From: Lachnospiraceae bacterium
GTDB lineage: Bacteria > Bacillota > Clostridia > Lachnospirales > Lachnospiraceae
Assembly (NCBI GenBank): GCA_030825115.1
Contig: JAPJQL010000022.1
Span: 1-59,588 of the forward strand
DNA length: 59,588 nucleotides
Reading direction: 5' to 3'
Shown here: positions 48,564-56,938 of the stretch, piece by piece
Numbering within the stretch: position 1 is the stretch's first letter
Layout of the letters: every line of letters begins with the position of its first letter
The notes under the pieces: model-generated
What the model was told of the DNA's origin: nothing
The model's input: the letters and a program-made list of their open reading frames with translations, nothing else
Database searches by the model: none
Made by a program: the position numbers and the translations under genes

Positions 48564-49595
48564 TTATGCCAGCTCTGCGAAGTATTTGATCGTACGAACC
48601 ATCTGGCTGGTGTAGGAGTTCTCGTTGTCATACCAGGAAACTACCTGTACCTGATACAGATCATCGCCAACCTTGGAAACCATAGTCTGGGTTGCATCAA
48701 ACAGAGAACCGAACTTCATACCGATCACGTCGGAAGAAACGATCTGATCCTCGTTGTAGCCGAAGGACTCGCTTGCTGCTGCCTTCATTGCTGCATTGAT
48801 ACCCTCTTTGGTTACATCTGCACCCTTAACAACTGCGGTTAAGATGGTGGTGGAGCCGGTCGGAACCGGAACACGCTGTGCAGAACCGATCAGCTTGCCG
48901 TTCAGTTCCGGGATAACCAGACCGATTGCTTTTGCAGCGCCGGTAGAGTTCGGAACGATGTTGGCTGCGCCTGCTCTTGCTCTTCTTAAATCGCCTTTTC
49001 TGTGCGGGCCGTCCAGAATCATCTGGTCGCCGGTGTAAGCGTGGATGGTGCTCATGATACCGGACTGGATCTCAGCATAGTCATTCAGAGCCTTAGCCAT
49101 CGGAGCTAAGCAGTTGGTTGTACAGGAAGCTGCGGAGATGATGGTATCCTCTGCAGTCAGAACGTTCTCGTTTACGCTGTATACGATAGTTGGCAGATCG
49201 TTGCCAGCCGGTGCGGAGATAACAACTTTCTTAGCGCCTGCATCGATGTGAGCCTGAGATTTCTCTTTGGAGCAGTAGAAACCGGTACACTCCAGAACTA
49301 CGTCAACCCCAACCTCTGCCCACGGAAGGTCAGCTGCATTCTTCTCTGCGTAAATTTTAATCTCTTTGCCGTCTACGGTGATGGAACCCTCGCCAGCCTC
49401 AACAGTGTGAAGGCCTTCACCCATATGTCCACAATATCCGCCCTGAGCGGTGTCATATTTTAATAAGTGAGCCAGCATCTTCGGATCGGTTAAATCATTG
49501 ATAGCTACAACCTCATAACCCTCTGCTCCAAACATCTGTCTGAAAGCCAGACGGCCAATACGTCCAAAACCATTGATTGCTACTTTTACTGCCAT
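48564..49595 (-). CDS. gapA: Glyceraldehyde-3-phosphate dehydrogenase (type I, NAD)
   Basis: 343 residues, slightly longer than the usual 335. NAD-binding VAINGFGRIGRLAFRQ, active-site SAASCTTNCLAP with C158, the phosphate loop HRKGDLRRARAGAANIVP, and the C-terminal VVSWYDNENSYTSQMV. It catalyses the oxidative phosphorylation step of glycolysis. AGGAGG lies 5-6 bases before the ATG. Promoter at 49660-49688 and a candidate operator at 49703-49724. Pro and Asp32 equivalents (AINDLTDPK) indicate NAD rather than NADP preference. Confidence 0.97.
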   Translation of the reverse strand: MAVKVAINGFGRIGRLAFRQMFGAEGYEVVAINDLTDPKMLAHLLKYDTAQGGYCGHMGEGLHTVEAGEGSITVDGKEIKIYAEKNAADLPWAEVGVDVVLECTGFYCSKEKSQAHIDAGAKKVVISAPAGNDLPTIVYSVNENVLTAEDTIISAASCTTNCLAPMAKALNDYAEIQSGIMSTIHAYTGDQMILDGPHRKGDLRRARAGAANIVPNSTGAAKAIGLVIPELNGKLIGSAQRVPVPTGSTTILTAVVKGADVTKEGINAAMKAAASESFGYNEDQIVSSDVIGMKFGSLFDATQTMVSKVGDDLYQVQVVSWYDNENSYTSQMVRTIKYFAELA

Positions 49596-49659
49596 GATTC
49601 ATTCCTCCTAAAATTGTTAAAATTTTAATGATTGTTAAATTATAATCAACCTACACTTC

Positions 49660-49688
49660 ATTGTACCTAATTATTCCTGAAATGGCAA
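49660..49688 (-). promoter_or_regulatory. Promoter of gapA
   Basis: TTGCCA (49688-49683), a 17-base spacer and TACAAT (49665-49660). Confidence 0.75.
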
Positions 49689-49702
49689 GTGCTTTTTATA
49701 AA

Positions 49703-49724
49703 TTTGTACAGACTTTTGTACAAA
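49703..49724 (-). promoter_or_regulatory. Candidate operator upstream of the gapA promoter
   Basis: TTTGTACA (49703-49710), 6 bases, TGTACAAA (49717-49724): an 8-bp inverted repeat 15 bases upstream of the -35 and just after the stop of the Na/Pi gene. No cggR gene is nearby. It may be an activator or repressor site. Confidence 0.5.
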
Positions 49725-49726
49725 CT

Positions 49727-51397
49727 TTACATTTCGTTTTTCACATACCCCGCCAAATTGTAGGCATGGTCGGAAATACGCTCCAGATTGCTGATGATAT
49801 CGAGGAACACCACGCCGGAGGACGGCTCGCATTTGCCAGAGGACAAGCGCTCGATATGCTTCTCCCTCAGCTCTTCTTCCAGATTGTCAACCTCATCCTC
49901 GTACTGGCTTACCTTCCGCACCGAATCCATGTTGCCGGTCTGTCTTGCGTCGATCGCATAGTGGAAGGATTTCAGTACATTGTCGCTGATTTCCCGAAGG
50001 TCCGTCATGCCGGTATCGGAAAAATCCAGATTGTGCTTCACCTTATACTCTGCCTGTTCCGCCAGGTTCTCCGCATGGTCGCCCACACGCTCGATATCGC
50101 TGACGCTGTAGAACAGGTTGTTGACCACTTTCTTCTGCTTCTCCGTCAGGGACAGATTATCCACTTTGATCAGATACTCCGTCAGCATCTTCTCCATATT
50201 ATTGATGGTTTTCTCAGATTTATACACTTCTTCAATCTCTTCCAGATTTCCCGTCAGGATGGCGTCCAGGGCGCGCTTTACGTTGTCCATCGTGATCTGC
50301 CCCATATGTACCACTTCAAGGGCTGCCGTCTCCACAGCAAATGCCGGAGACTCGAAAATCCTCTCATCCAGATGCTTGAGCGTCGCAGCTGCTTCCTCGT
50401 CCTCCACGACAGCTCCTTCTTCCTTCTCTTTTACCACCAGGCCGGACAGCTTCACAAGCTGATTTGCAAACGGGTACAAGAGCGCCGTATTGGTCAGGTT
50501 GAAAATCGTATGGAAGATGGAAATCTGCACTGCCGAGATATTGGACGTCGCAAAAGCAGGACGCATGGCAAACAGAACAAAGCCAAGGATTCCAAACAGC
50601 AGCGCTCCGATCACATTGAACGTCAAATGGATGACCGCCGCCCGCTTCGCAGTCCTGGAACCTCCCGCACTGGAGATCATCGCAGTCACACAGGAACCGA
50701 TATTTTGTCCCAGGGTAATATAGATTGCCGCGTTGGCCGTGACCACCCCGTTCATCGCAAGGGTCTGCAGGATACCGACCGATGCGGAGGAACTCTGTAA
50801 AAGCGCTGTGACAAGCGCGCCGATCAACATGCCGAGGAAGGGGTTGCCTCCCAGCAGTTCAAATGCCTTTGCAAAAATCGGTGCATCCGTATAAGGTGAA
50901 ATTGAGCCGGACATAAAATCAAGGCCCATGAACAGCAGGCCAAGACCTATCAAAATCTCACCGATCGTTTTCTTTTTCTGTTTTTTTGAAAAAACAAGAA
51001 GCAATGCGCCCACGCCGATGATGCATGGAGCGTAAAAACCAGGTTTCATGATCGCAAATGCGTCCCCCAGCTGGCTCATGGATACAATCCACGCGGTGAT
51101 CGTCGTACCGATATTGGCGCCCATGATCACGCCGACCGCCTGGGTCAGGTTCAGCACTCCCGCACTTACAAAACCGACCACCATGACCGTAGTCGCACCA
51201 CTGCTCTGGATGATCGCCGTGATCAGCGCTCCCAGCGCCACCGCAAGCAGACGGTTATTCGTCAGCATCCCCAAAAAACTGCTCATCTTGCTCCCTGCGG
51301 TCTTTTGCATTCCATCTGCCATGATGCTCATTCCATACAGGAACATCCCCAGACCCCCAAGAAAACCAAACATGTTTGAAATGTCACTTACAGACAT
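49727..51397 (-). CDS. Na/Pi cotransporter family protein with C-terminal PhoU-like domain
   Basis: 556 residues from the ATG at 51397 (AAGGAGG upstream). Two inverted NptA repeats with the hallmark QSSGATTVMVVGFV and QSSSASVGILQTLA, and GANIGTTITAW and GQNIGSCVTAMI, make up a membrane part of about 8-10 helices (1-310). After a Glu-rich linker come two PhoU-like helical repeats (about 350-550, VKRALDAILTGNLEEIEEVY, ISDNVLKSFHYAID, ERISDHAYNLAGYV). Bacterial members take up or efflux phosphate with sodium. The fused PhoU part suggests phosphate-dependent gating. Promoter at 51456-51485. Confidence 0.93.
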   Translation of the reverse strand: MSVSDISNMFGFLGGLGMFLYGMSIMADGMQKTAGSKMSSFLGMLTNNRLLAVALGALITAIIQSSGATTVMVVGFVSAGVLNLTQAVGVIMGANIGTTITAWIVSMSQLGDAFAIMKPGFYAPCIIGVGALLLVFSKKQKKKTIGEILIGLGLLFMGLDFMSGSISPYTDAPIFAKAFELLGGNPFLGMLIGALVTALLQSSSASVGILQTLAMNGVVTANAAIYITLGQNIGSCVTAMISSAGGSRTAKRAAVIHLTFNVIGALLFGILGFVLFAMRPAFATSNISAVQISIFHTIFNLTNTALLYPFANQLVKLSGLVVKEKEEGAVVEDEEAAATLKHLDERIFESPAFAVETAALEVVHMGQITMDNVKRALDAILTGNLEEIEEVYKSEKTINNMEKMLTEYLIKVDNLSLTEKQKKVVNNLFYSVSDIERVGDHAENLAEQAEYKVKHNLDFSDTGMTDLREISDNVLKSFHYAIDARQTGNMDSVRKVSQYEDEVDNLEEELREKHIERLSSGKCEPSSGVVFLDIISNLERISDHAYNLAGYVKNEM

Positions 51398-51455
51398 ATC
51401 TTCCTCCTTATACCCACACACATTTTCTCATACTCTCTTTTGTGCATACAGGCTA

Positions 51456-51485
51456 ATGATACCATACCGCTTCCTGGCATTTCAA
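51456..51485 (-). promoter_or_regulatory. Promoter of the Na/Pi gene
   Basis: TTGAAA (51485-51480), an 18-base spacer and TATCAT (51461-51456). Confidence 0.6.
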
Positions 51486-51595
51486 CTGATTTTAAAATTT
51501 ATGTAAAAATTTGGTTAAATCTATCGAAAGCCCTTGTGGAAATCCTGCTGTACTGGTAAAGTTGGATATAATCGCGGCAGACAAGGAGGTTACTC

Positions 51596-52396
51596 ATGAT
51601 TTCTGATTTTCATTTGCATACGGATTTTTCCGGAGACTCGGATACACCGGTCCGAAAACAGGTTGAACGCGCCATCTCTCTTGGAATGAAAGAAATCTGC
51701 ATCACCGACCATCACGACTACGACGCAGATTTTACGGACATCGATTTTACCCTGGATATCGATGCTTATCTTCCATATATGAAGCAGATCCAGGAGGAAT
51801 ACCAGAGCCAGATCCGGGTCGGGATCGGGATAGAGCTTGGGCTCCAGTCCCACCTGAAAGATTATCTGGACCGGCTGCTTCAGGACAATTCCTTTGATTT
51901 TGTCATCGGCTCCAGCCATTTCGCGGACCAGATGGATCCGTATTTTCCTGAATTTTTCGACGGCAGGACGGAGGAAGAGGCCTACAGGCGTTTTTTCGAG
52001 GTATCCCTGCACCGGGCCAGAACCCTGGACTGCTATGACAGCTACGGACATCTGGACTACGTGGTGCGCTACGGGCCGAATCAAAACCGGAATTACAGCT
52101 TTGATGCCTACCGGGAATATATCGACCCGATTTTAAAAGCCCTCATAGAGAAAGGAAAGGGACTGGAATGCAACACCGGCGGCTACAAATACAGGCTCGG
52201 GCATCCCAACCCCTCTGAAGATATCCTGAAACGCTACCGGGAACTGGGCGGAGAGATCCTGACCATAGGTTCCGATGCCCACGCGCCGGAACATGTGGGA
52301 TATGACTTTGACCGGGCCAGAGAAGCTCTGATCCACTGCGGATTTCGGTATTATACGGTATTCCATGACCGGAAGGCGGAGTTTGTTCGGCTTTAA
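51596..52396 (+). CDS. Histidinol-phosphatase family PHP-domain phosphoesterase
   Basis: 266 residues. Metal-binding PHP motifs: DFHLHTDFSGDS (first His pair), ICITDHHDYDADF, GIELGLQ, VIGSSHFADQMDP, DSYGHLDYVVRYG and the closing SDAHAPEHVG. All metal ligands of the HisK/HolPase branch are visible. It probably dephosphorylates histidinol phosphate, but no other his gene is near, and PHP phosphatases with other substrates look alike. AAGGAGG precedes the ATG. TATAAT at 51566-51571 could serve as its -10. Confidence 0.88.
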   Translation: MISDFHLHTDFSGDSDTPVRKQVERAISLGMKEICITDHHDYDADFTDIDFTLDIDAYLPYMKQIQEEYQSQIRVGIGIELGLQSHLKDYLDRLLQDNSFDFVIGSSHFADQMDPYFPEFFDGRTEEEAYRRFFEVSLHRARTLDCYDSYGHLDYVVRYGPNQNRNYSFDAYREYIDPILKALIEKGKGLECNTGGYKYRLGHPNPSEDILKRYRELGGEILTIGSDAHAPEHVGYDFDRAREALIHCGFRYYTVFHDRKAEFVRL

Positions 52397-52444
52397 TTTG
52401 TTATTTGAGTCGTTGTTTTGTAGGGTGGGGAATGGCGAAAGTAC

Positions 52445-52668
52445 GCCTGGAAGGGATGGTGGGACAGCGGGAAGTCTGCTCCGGGTTACGGGCCTAAGCA
52501 GGACTAAGTATTTCTCCGCGCCCTAATAGCGCAAAGAACGGCTGTCAAACTCGCCTTCGGCTCAGACAGTGACAGCCGTTCTCTGCAACGGTCGCTCCGA
52601 AACACAAAGTCCTGCTAAGACCCTCCACAAGTCACAGTCTTCCCGCTGTCCCACCATCCCTTCCAGGC
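52445..52668. repeat. 224-base palindromic element with 30-bp perfect arms
   Basis: The 30 bases at 52445-52474 (starting GCCTGGAAGGGATGG) are an exact inverted copy of 52639-52668. Inside, AGCAGGACT recurs in inverted orientation at matching distance (22 bases from each arm). At the centre AGAACGGCTGTCA (52535-52547) pairs perfectly with 52570-52582. The pairing continues imperfectly outside (ATGG..CG..GTAC). As RNA it would be one long, three-tiered hairpin. It looks like a dispersed, non-autonomous element or a large terminator-like structure. Confidence 0.85.
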
Positions 52669-52719
52669 TGTGTATCGGCGACCATGAAACAACGATTTCG
52701 TTTTGCCGGGTAAGGGGCA

Positions 52720-52771
52720 GGAGCTGAGGTTATCGTTTTCCTCGCGGCAGCAAATGCCAGCGGACAGCTCC
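52720..52771. repeat. Small inverted repeat between the two long palindromes
   Basis: GGAGCTG at 52720-52726 pairs with CAGCTCC at 52765-52771. The interior (GAGG..CCTC) can extend the fold. Confidence 0.5.
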
Positions 52772-52837
52772 GGGGCGGGGTGGATGGAAGTGTATGAGGG
52801 TTGGTGACTTGCGAAGCGATTCGATTGTTCTTGACAG

Positions 52838-52959
52838 AAAAAGTGGAAAAAACTGAGGTTGCACAGGGTTCTCAAAACCCGGAGCAAAGCAGGCATGGAG
52901 GGGAACTTATCAAAAGTTCCCCGGAATTTGGCTGCGATCCTCAGTTTTTTCCACTTTTT
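52838..52959. repeat. 122-base structured element with a 21-bp perfect terminal stem and two inner hairpins
   Basis: AAAAAGTGGAAAAAACTGAGG at 52838-52858 is exactly complementary to 52939-52959. Within it are GGGTT/AACCC (52866-52880) and GGGGAACTT/AAGTTCCCC (52900-52922), making a three-way junction. Short A/T runs at both ends could allow termination on either strand, so it may double as the terminator of the convergent PHP and permease genes. Confidence 0.8.
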
Positions 52960-53000
52960 ATGACTAGAACAATCCATCGCGTAGCTTGGAACTAACCCTC

Positions 53001-54413
53001 TTACGCCTCTTCTTTCGGAAGCACCACATTCAGAACAATTGCAACGATCGCTGCCGGAACGATACCGGAGCCGCCGAAGATCAGCTGAACTGCCTGCGGA
53101 AGCTGAGCCAGGGCTGCGGAGTTTGCTCCCAGACCGTATCCCAGACCGATTGCAACCGATACGATCGTGATCGTCCTGGTGTCAATCTTGTCTTTGGAGA
53201 TCAGCTGGATACCACTGATCACAATCGAAGCGAACATCATAACTGCCGCGCCGCCAAGCACGCTCTGCGGCATGATAGATACCAGAGCCGCCAGCTTCGG
53301 GAACAGGCCACAGGCGATCAGGAACACGCCGCCGATGCTGATGGCAAACAGGTTCACAACCTTTGTCATGCCTACCAGACCTACGTTCTGGCTGAAGGAA
53401 GTATTCGGAAGAACCCCAAACAAAGCTGCAAAAGCAGAACCGACACCGTCACAGATCACGCCGCCGGAGAGTTCCTTATCTGTCGCCTCTCTTCCAAGAC
53501 CGCCCTCTGTGATACCGGAGATATCTCCGACTGTCTCGACTGCTGTCACGATGAACATGATCCCAATCGGGATGATCGCCCGCATGTCGAATACCAGCGG
53601 AACCGGCATCAGCTTCGGAACTGCAAACCACGGCGCACTCGCCACTTTATCCCATGCAAGCACCCAGGATTTCGTAATCTCGACTGCTGCCCCTGTCGCA
53701 GCATCGGTATATGTAAATGTCGTCGGCAGGAACATCGCCATCACTGCCGCCACAACATATCCTAAAATAATGCCGAGCAATATGGAAGAAGAACTTGCAA
53801 ATCCCTTGCATTTGTGCTTCAGCACGACAATCGTCACCAGCACAACCGTACCGATAAACAGATTCTCCAGAGAACCGAAGTCCTTCACGCCGCTGCCGCC
53901 GCCAAAGGAATTGATTCCCACGCCGATCAGAGAAAGACCGATGGAAAGCACTACAGTACCGGTTACTACAGACGGGAAAAACTTTCTAAGCGGCTTTAAA
54001 AAGAACCCCAGCACGCCCTCGAGCAGTCCGCCGATCATGGAAGCGCCAAGGATGGCCCCATAGGCAACAATCCCGCCTCCCATCACGCCTGCAACACTTC
54101 TGCACACACCGATAAATCCAGAGCTGGTTCCCATAACGATAGGAAGCCTGCCGCCCACAGGTCCGATGGTGAAAAGCTGGATCAGCGTAACGATTCCTGC
54201 AATCAGCATGGCATTCTGCAAAATCGCCACCTGGAGTTCCGACCCCGCGGCGATATCACATGCCCCGGCGATCAGGATGATCGGCGTCAGATTGCCCGCA
54301 AACATTGCCAACACATGCTGAAGACCAAGCGGAATCGCTGTTCCCAGCGGAATCCTTCCTTCCAGGTCCTGCGGAGTTGAATAAACTGTTTCTGTTGCTT
54401 TTTCCTTACTCAT
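53001..54413 (-). CDS. NCS2 family nucleobase (uracil/xanthine) permease
   Basis: 470 residues, about 14 hydrophobic segments. Signatures of the nucleobase:cation symporter-2 family: IPLGLQHVLAMFAGNLTPIILIAGA, the first signature LPIVMGTSSGFIG, FFPSVVTGTVVLSIGLSLI and the central VETVGDISGITEG (binding-site Glu), then LPNTSFSQNVGLVGMTKV. The NTSFSQN context and the Glu are typical of purine (xanthine/uric acid) members rather than UraA, but substrate is not certain. AGGAGG lies 7 bases before the ATG. A consensus promoter and a 15-bp leader hairpin precede it. No purine riboswitch is present. Confidence 0.9.
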   Translation of the reverse strand: MSKEKATETVYSTPQDLEGRIPLGTAIPLGLQHVLAMFAGNLTPIILIAGACDIAAGSELQVAILQNAMLIAGIVTLIQLFTIGPVGGRLPIVMGTSSGFIGVCRSVAGVMGGGIVAYGAILGASMIGGLLEGVLGFFLKPLRKFFPSVVTGTVVLSIGLSLIGVGINSFGGGSGVKDFGSLENLFIGTVVLVTIVVLKHKCKGFASSSSILLGIILGYVVAAVMAMFLPTTFTYTDAATGAAVEITKSWVLAWDKVASAPWFAVPKLMPVPLVFDMRAIIPIGIMFIVTAVETVGDISGITEGGLGREATDKELSGGVICDGVGSAFAALFGVLPNTSFSQNVGLVGMTKVVNLFAISIGGVFLIACGLFPKLAALVSIMPQSVLGGAAVMMFASIVISGIQLISKDKIDTRTITIVSVAIGLGYGLGANSAALAQLPQAVQLIFGGSGIVPAAIVAIVLNVVLPKEEA

Positions 54414-54436
54414 ACACTACCTCCTAATGTATATTG

Positions 54437-54482
54437 TTTGCATCAAAAATTAATTAGATACCCAAACAATTTTTAATGCAAA
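54437..54482 (-). promoter_or_regulatory. 15-bp inverted repeat in the nucleobase permease leader
   Basis: TTTGCATCAAAAATT at 54437-54451 pairs with 54468-54482 with a single G-T wobble, loop 16 bases. It lies between promoter and ribosome site. Candidate operator or RNA switch. Confidence 0.65.
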
Positions 54483-54491
54483 TCTATTATT

Positions 54492-54520
54492 AGATTATCT
54501 TTTTTTTAACACATTGTCAA
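54492..54520 (-). promoter_or_regulatory. Promoter of the nucleobase permease gene
   Basis: TTGACA (54520-54515), a 17-base spacer and TAATCT (54497-54492). Confidence 0.8.
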
Positions 54521-54558
54521 CCTAATCTTTTTTCAGAAACAACGTCAAAAATAGTCAA

Positions 54559-54585
54559 ACAGCGGCACCAATTTGGCGCCGCTGT
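54559..54585 (-). terminator. Terminator of pnp
   Basis: ACAGCGGC and CCAA pair with their complements (54559-54585, one mismatch), followed on the minus strand by TTTGACTATTTTT. It is 41 bases after the pnp stop. Confidence 0.7.
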
Positions 54586-54626
54586 CTCAATTCTGAATTT
54601 TTTTTAGTGTTCCGAATTTTTCTCTT

Positions 54627-56753
54627 TTAGACGGAAGGAGCAGTATTATTATCGTCGTCTTTCTTTGCCAGATCGCCCGGTTTCATGCTCAGGCTGATCT
54701 TGCCCATCTTGTCTACGTCAAGTACTTTGACCGTCACGGAGTCGCCGATGTTCACAACATCTTCAACCTTCTCCACCCGCTTGTCAGACAGTCTGGAGAT
54801 GTGGATCATACCGTCTTTTTTCGGCTTCAGCTCTACAAACGCGCCAAACGGCATGATGCGGACTACTTTACCGGTGATGATCTGCCCCGGCTCAATGTCG
54901 GTCACGATACTCTTGACGATGCTGATCGCCTTATCGATCATCTCTTTGTCTGTACCGCAGATCGCCACATTTCCTTCCTCGGAGATGTCAATCTTTACGC
55001 CGGTTTCATCGATGATCTTGTTGATCGTGCTGCCCTGCTTGCCAACCACGTCGCCAATCTTCTGCGGATCGATGGTGATCTGCTCAATCTTCGGAGCGTA
55101 TTTGCCAACCTCGGCCCTCGGCTTGGAGATGACAGGAGCCATCACCTCATCCAGGATATACATTCTTGCTTCCCTGGTCTTTGCAATCGCCTCTTCAATG
55201 ATCGGGCGTGTCAGACCGTGGATCTTGATATCCATCTGGATTGCGGTGATACCATTGTGGGTACCTCCCACCTTAAAGTCCATATCGCCAAAGAAATCTT
55301 CCAGACCCTGGATATCCGTCAGCACGATATAGTCGTCATCCGTATCTCCGGTCACCAGACCACAGGAGATACCTGCAACCATCTCCTTGATCGGCACGCC
55401 TGCCGCCATCAGAGACAGCGTGGAGGAACAGATACTTGCCTGAGAAGTAGAACCGTTGGATTCCATCGTCTCAGATACGGTACGGATTGCATACGGGAAC
55501 TCTTCCTCCGTCGGCAGTACCGGAAGCAGCGCACGCTCAGCCAGCGCGCCATGGCCGATCTCACGGCGTCCCGGTCCTCTGGACGGTTTTGTCTCGCCTA
55601 CAGAGTAGGACGGGAAATTGTAATGATGCATATATCGTTTGGACTTCTCCATATCATCGATACCGTCCAGTTTCTGGCGCTCAGACAGAGGCGCCAGGGT
55701 ACATACGTTCAAAATCTGGGTCTGTCCACGGGTAAACATACCGGAACCATGAACCCGCGGAAGCAGATCGATCTCAGCCGCCAGCGGACGGATCTCTGTC
55801 ATGCCGCGGCCGTCAGGACGCTTGTGGTCTTTTAAGATCATCTTGCGGACAGTCTTCTTCTGGTACTGGTAAACCGCCTCGCCAAGCACTGCAAGCCACT
55901 CTTCCTTCTCAGCGAATGCCTCTTCCAGCTTTGCGGTGATCTGACGGATATTCTCTTCTCTTACCTGCTTTTCATCGGTAAACACAGCGGTTTCCATCTC
56001 TTCCGGCGTCACGATCTCCTTCATCGCCGCAAACAGCTCCTCCGGAACTGCACAGCTGGTATAGCTGTGTTTCGGCCTTCCGCACTCTGCCACGATGGTG
56101 TCGATGAACTTGATCACCTCTTTGTTCACCTCGTCAGCCTTAAAGATCGCGTCGATCATCACCTGCTCCGGAACCTCGTTAGCGCCGGCTTCGATCATGA
56201 TAACCTTTTCTCTGGTAGAAGCAACGGTCAGAGCCAGGTCGGAAGCCATCTTCTGCGCCTGGGTCGGGTTGATGACAAATTCCCCGTCAACCAGACCTAC
56301 CTGCGTAGTCGCACAGGGACCGTCAAACGGGATATCAGAGATTGCCGTAGCGATCGCGGAACCAAGCATCGCGGTCAGCTCCGGGCTGCAGTCCTGATCT
56401 ACAGACATCACCAGGTTGTTCAGGGTGACATCGTTGCGGTAGTCCTTCGGAAACAGCGGTCTCATCGGACGGTCAATGACACGGGAAGTCAGGATCGCAT
56501 TCTCTGATGCTTTTCCCTCTCTTCTGTTAAAGCCTCCCGGGATCTTGCCTACGGCATATAATTTTTCCTCATACTCTACGCTGAGCGGGAAGAAATCAAT
56601 CCCCTCCCTCGGTTTGTCAGATGCGGTCGCCGTGGACAATACCACAGTGTCGCCATAATGCATAAATGCTGCTCCGTTTGCCTGCTTTGCTACTCTGCCG
56701 ATATCGACGGTCAGGGTTCTCCCTGCAAGCTCCATACTGAAACTTTTGTACAT
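54627..56753 (-). CDS. pnp: Polynucleotide phosphorylase
   Basis: 3'-5' phosphorolytic exoribonuclease and RNA-degradosome component, 708 residues. Two RNase PH domains (about 10-215 and 320-540; GRRDG-like PDGRGMTEIRPL and the catalytic ITAIQMDIKIHG) flank an all-helical linker. The KH domain (about 550-610, IGDVVGKQGSTINKIIDETGV) and the S1 domain (about 620-690, GQIITGKVVRIMPFGAFVELK) follow. FNRREGKASENAILTSRVIDRP is the substrate-binding loop. The acidic/Asn-rich end (KKDDDNNTAPS) is usual. AGGAG precedes the ATG. It follows rpsO, the conserved rpsO-pnp order. Confidence 0.97.
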   Translation of the reverse strand: MYKSFSMELAGRTLTVDIGRVAKQANGAAFMHYGDTVVLSTATASDKPREGIDFFPLSVEYEEKLYAVGKIPGGFNRREGKASENAILTSRVIDRPMRPLFPKDYRNDVTLNNLVMSVDQDCSPELTAMLGSAIATAISDIPFDGPCATTQVGLVDGEFVINPTQAQKMASDLALTVASTREKVIMIEAGANEVPEQVMIDAIFKADEVNKEVIKFIDTIVAECGRPKHSYTSCAVPEELFAAMKEIVTPEEMETAVFTDEKQVREENIRQITAKLEEAFAEKEEWLAVLGEAVYQYQKKTVRKMILKDHKRPDGRGMTEIRPLAAEIDLLPRVHGSGMFTRGQTQILNVCTLAPLSERQKLDGIDDMEKSKRYMHHYNFPSYSVGETKPSRGPGRREIGHGALAERALLPVLPTEEEFPYAIRTVSETMESNGSTSQASICSSTLSLMAAGVPIKEMVAGISCGLVTGDTDDDYIVLTDIQGLEDFFGDMDFKVGGTHNGITAIQMDIKIHGLTRPIIEEAIAKTREARMYILDEVMAPVISKPRAEVGKYAPKIEQITIDPQKIGDVVGKQGSTINKIIDETGVKIDISEEGNVAICGTDKEMIDKAISIVKSIVTDIEPGQIITGKVVRIMPFGAFVELKPKKDGMIHISRLSDKRVEKVEDVVNIGDSVTVKVLDVDKMGKISLSMKPGDLAKKDDDNNTAPSV

Positions 56754-56901
56754 ACGTTTATCTCCTTTTCATTTTTCTCTATATTCAGCAGGAGATGCCG
56801 AAACTACTGAACATGGCACGATACACTCATGCCCTCTTCAGCAATCTCGGAATCAATCTCCTGGCTAAATACCCAATCTTTCCTCTCAGAAAAAACAACG
56901 A

Positions 56902-56928
56902 TAGGGTGGAGAAAACCTCTCCACCCTA
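56902..56928 (-). terminator. Hairpin between rpsO and pnp
   Basis: TAGGGTGGAGA pairs perfectly with TCTCCACCCTA around a 5-base loop. The minus-strand stem is followed by TCGTTGTTTTTT. It lies 11 bases after the rpsO stop and likely attenuates read-through into pnp or is an RNase III-type processing stem. Confidence 0.75.
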
Positions 56929-56938
56929 ATGTCCGTCA

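Larger units (their letters stand above)
52397..53000. other. Gene-free stretch of about 600 bases dominated by palindromes
   Basis: It lies between convergent genes (PHP and nucleobase permease). Open frames in it are rejected because they run through the palindromes and resemble no family. Its content is listed as three separate repeat entries; no transposase or tRNA-like sequence is seen. Confidence 0.7.

Noticed and set aside
52615..52977. Minus-strand frame of 120 codons in the palindrome region
   Set aside because: It runs through three inverted repeats, begins inside one and has no ribosome site. More likely a repeat translated by chance; frames like this may be annotated as hypothetical proteins wherever the repeat occurs.
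53167..54063. Plus-strand frame of 298 codons antisense to the nucleobase permease
   Set aside because: Antisense shadow of a conserved membrane protein; no ribosome site or family features.
54414..54540. Possible purine riboswitch before the nucleobase permease
   Set aside because: The conserved junction bases and paired loops of the purine aptamer are absent; only a simple long hairpin is present.
54801..55835. Plus-strand frame of 344 codons antisense to pnp
   Set aside because: Antisense shadow of a highly conserved gene.
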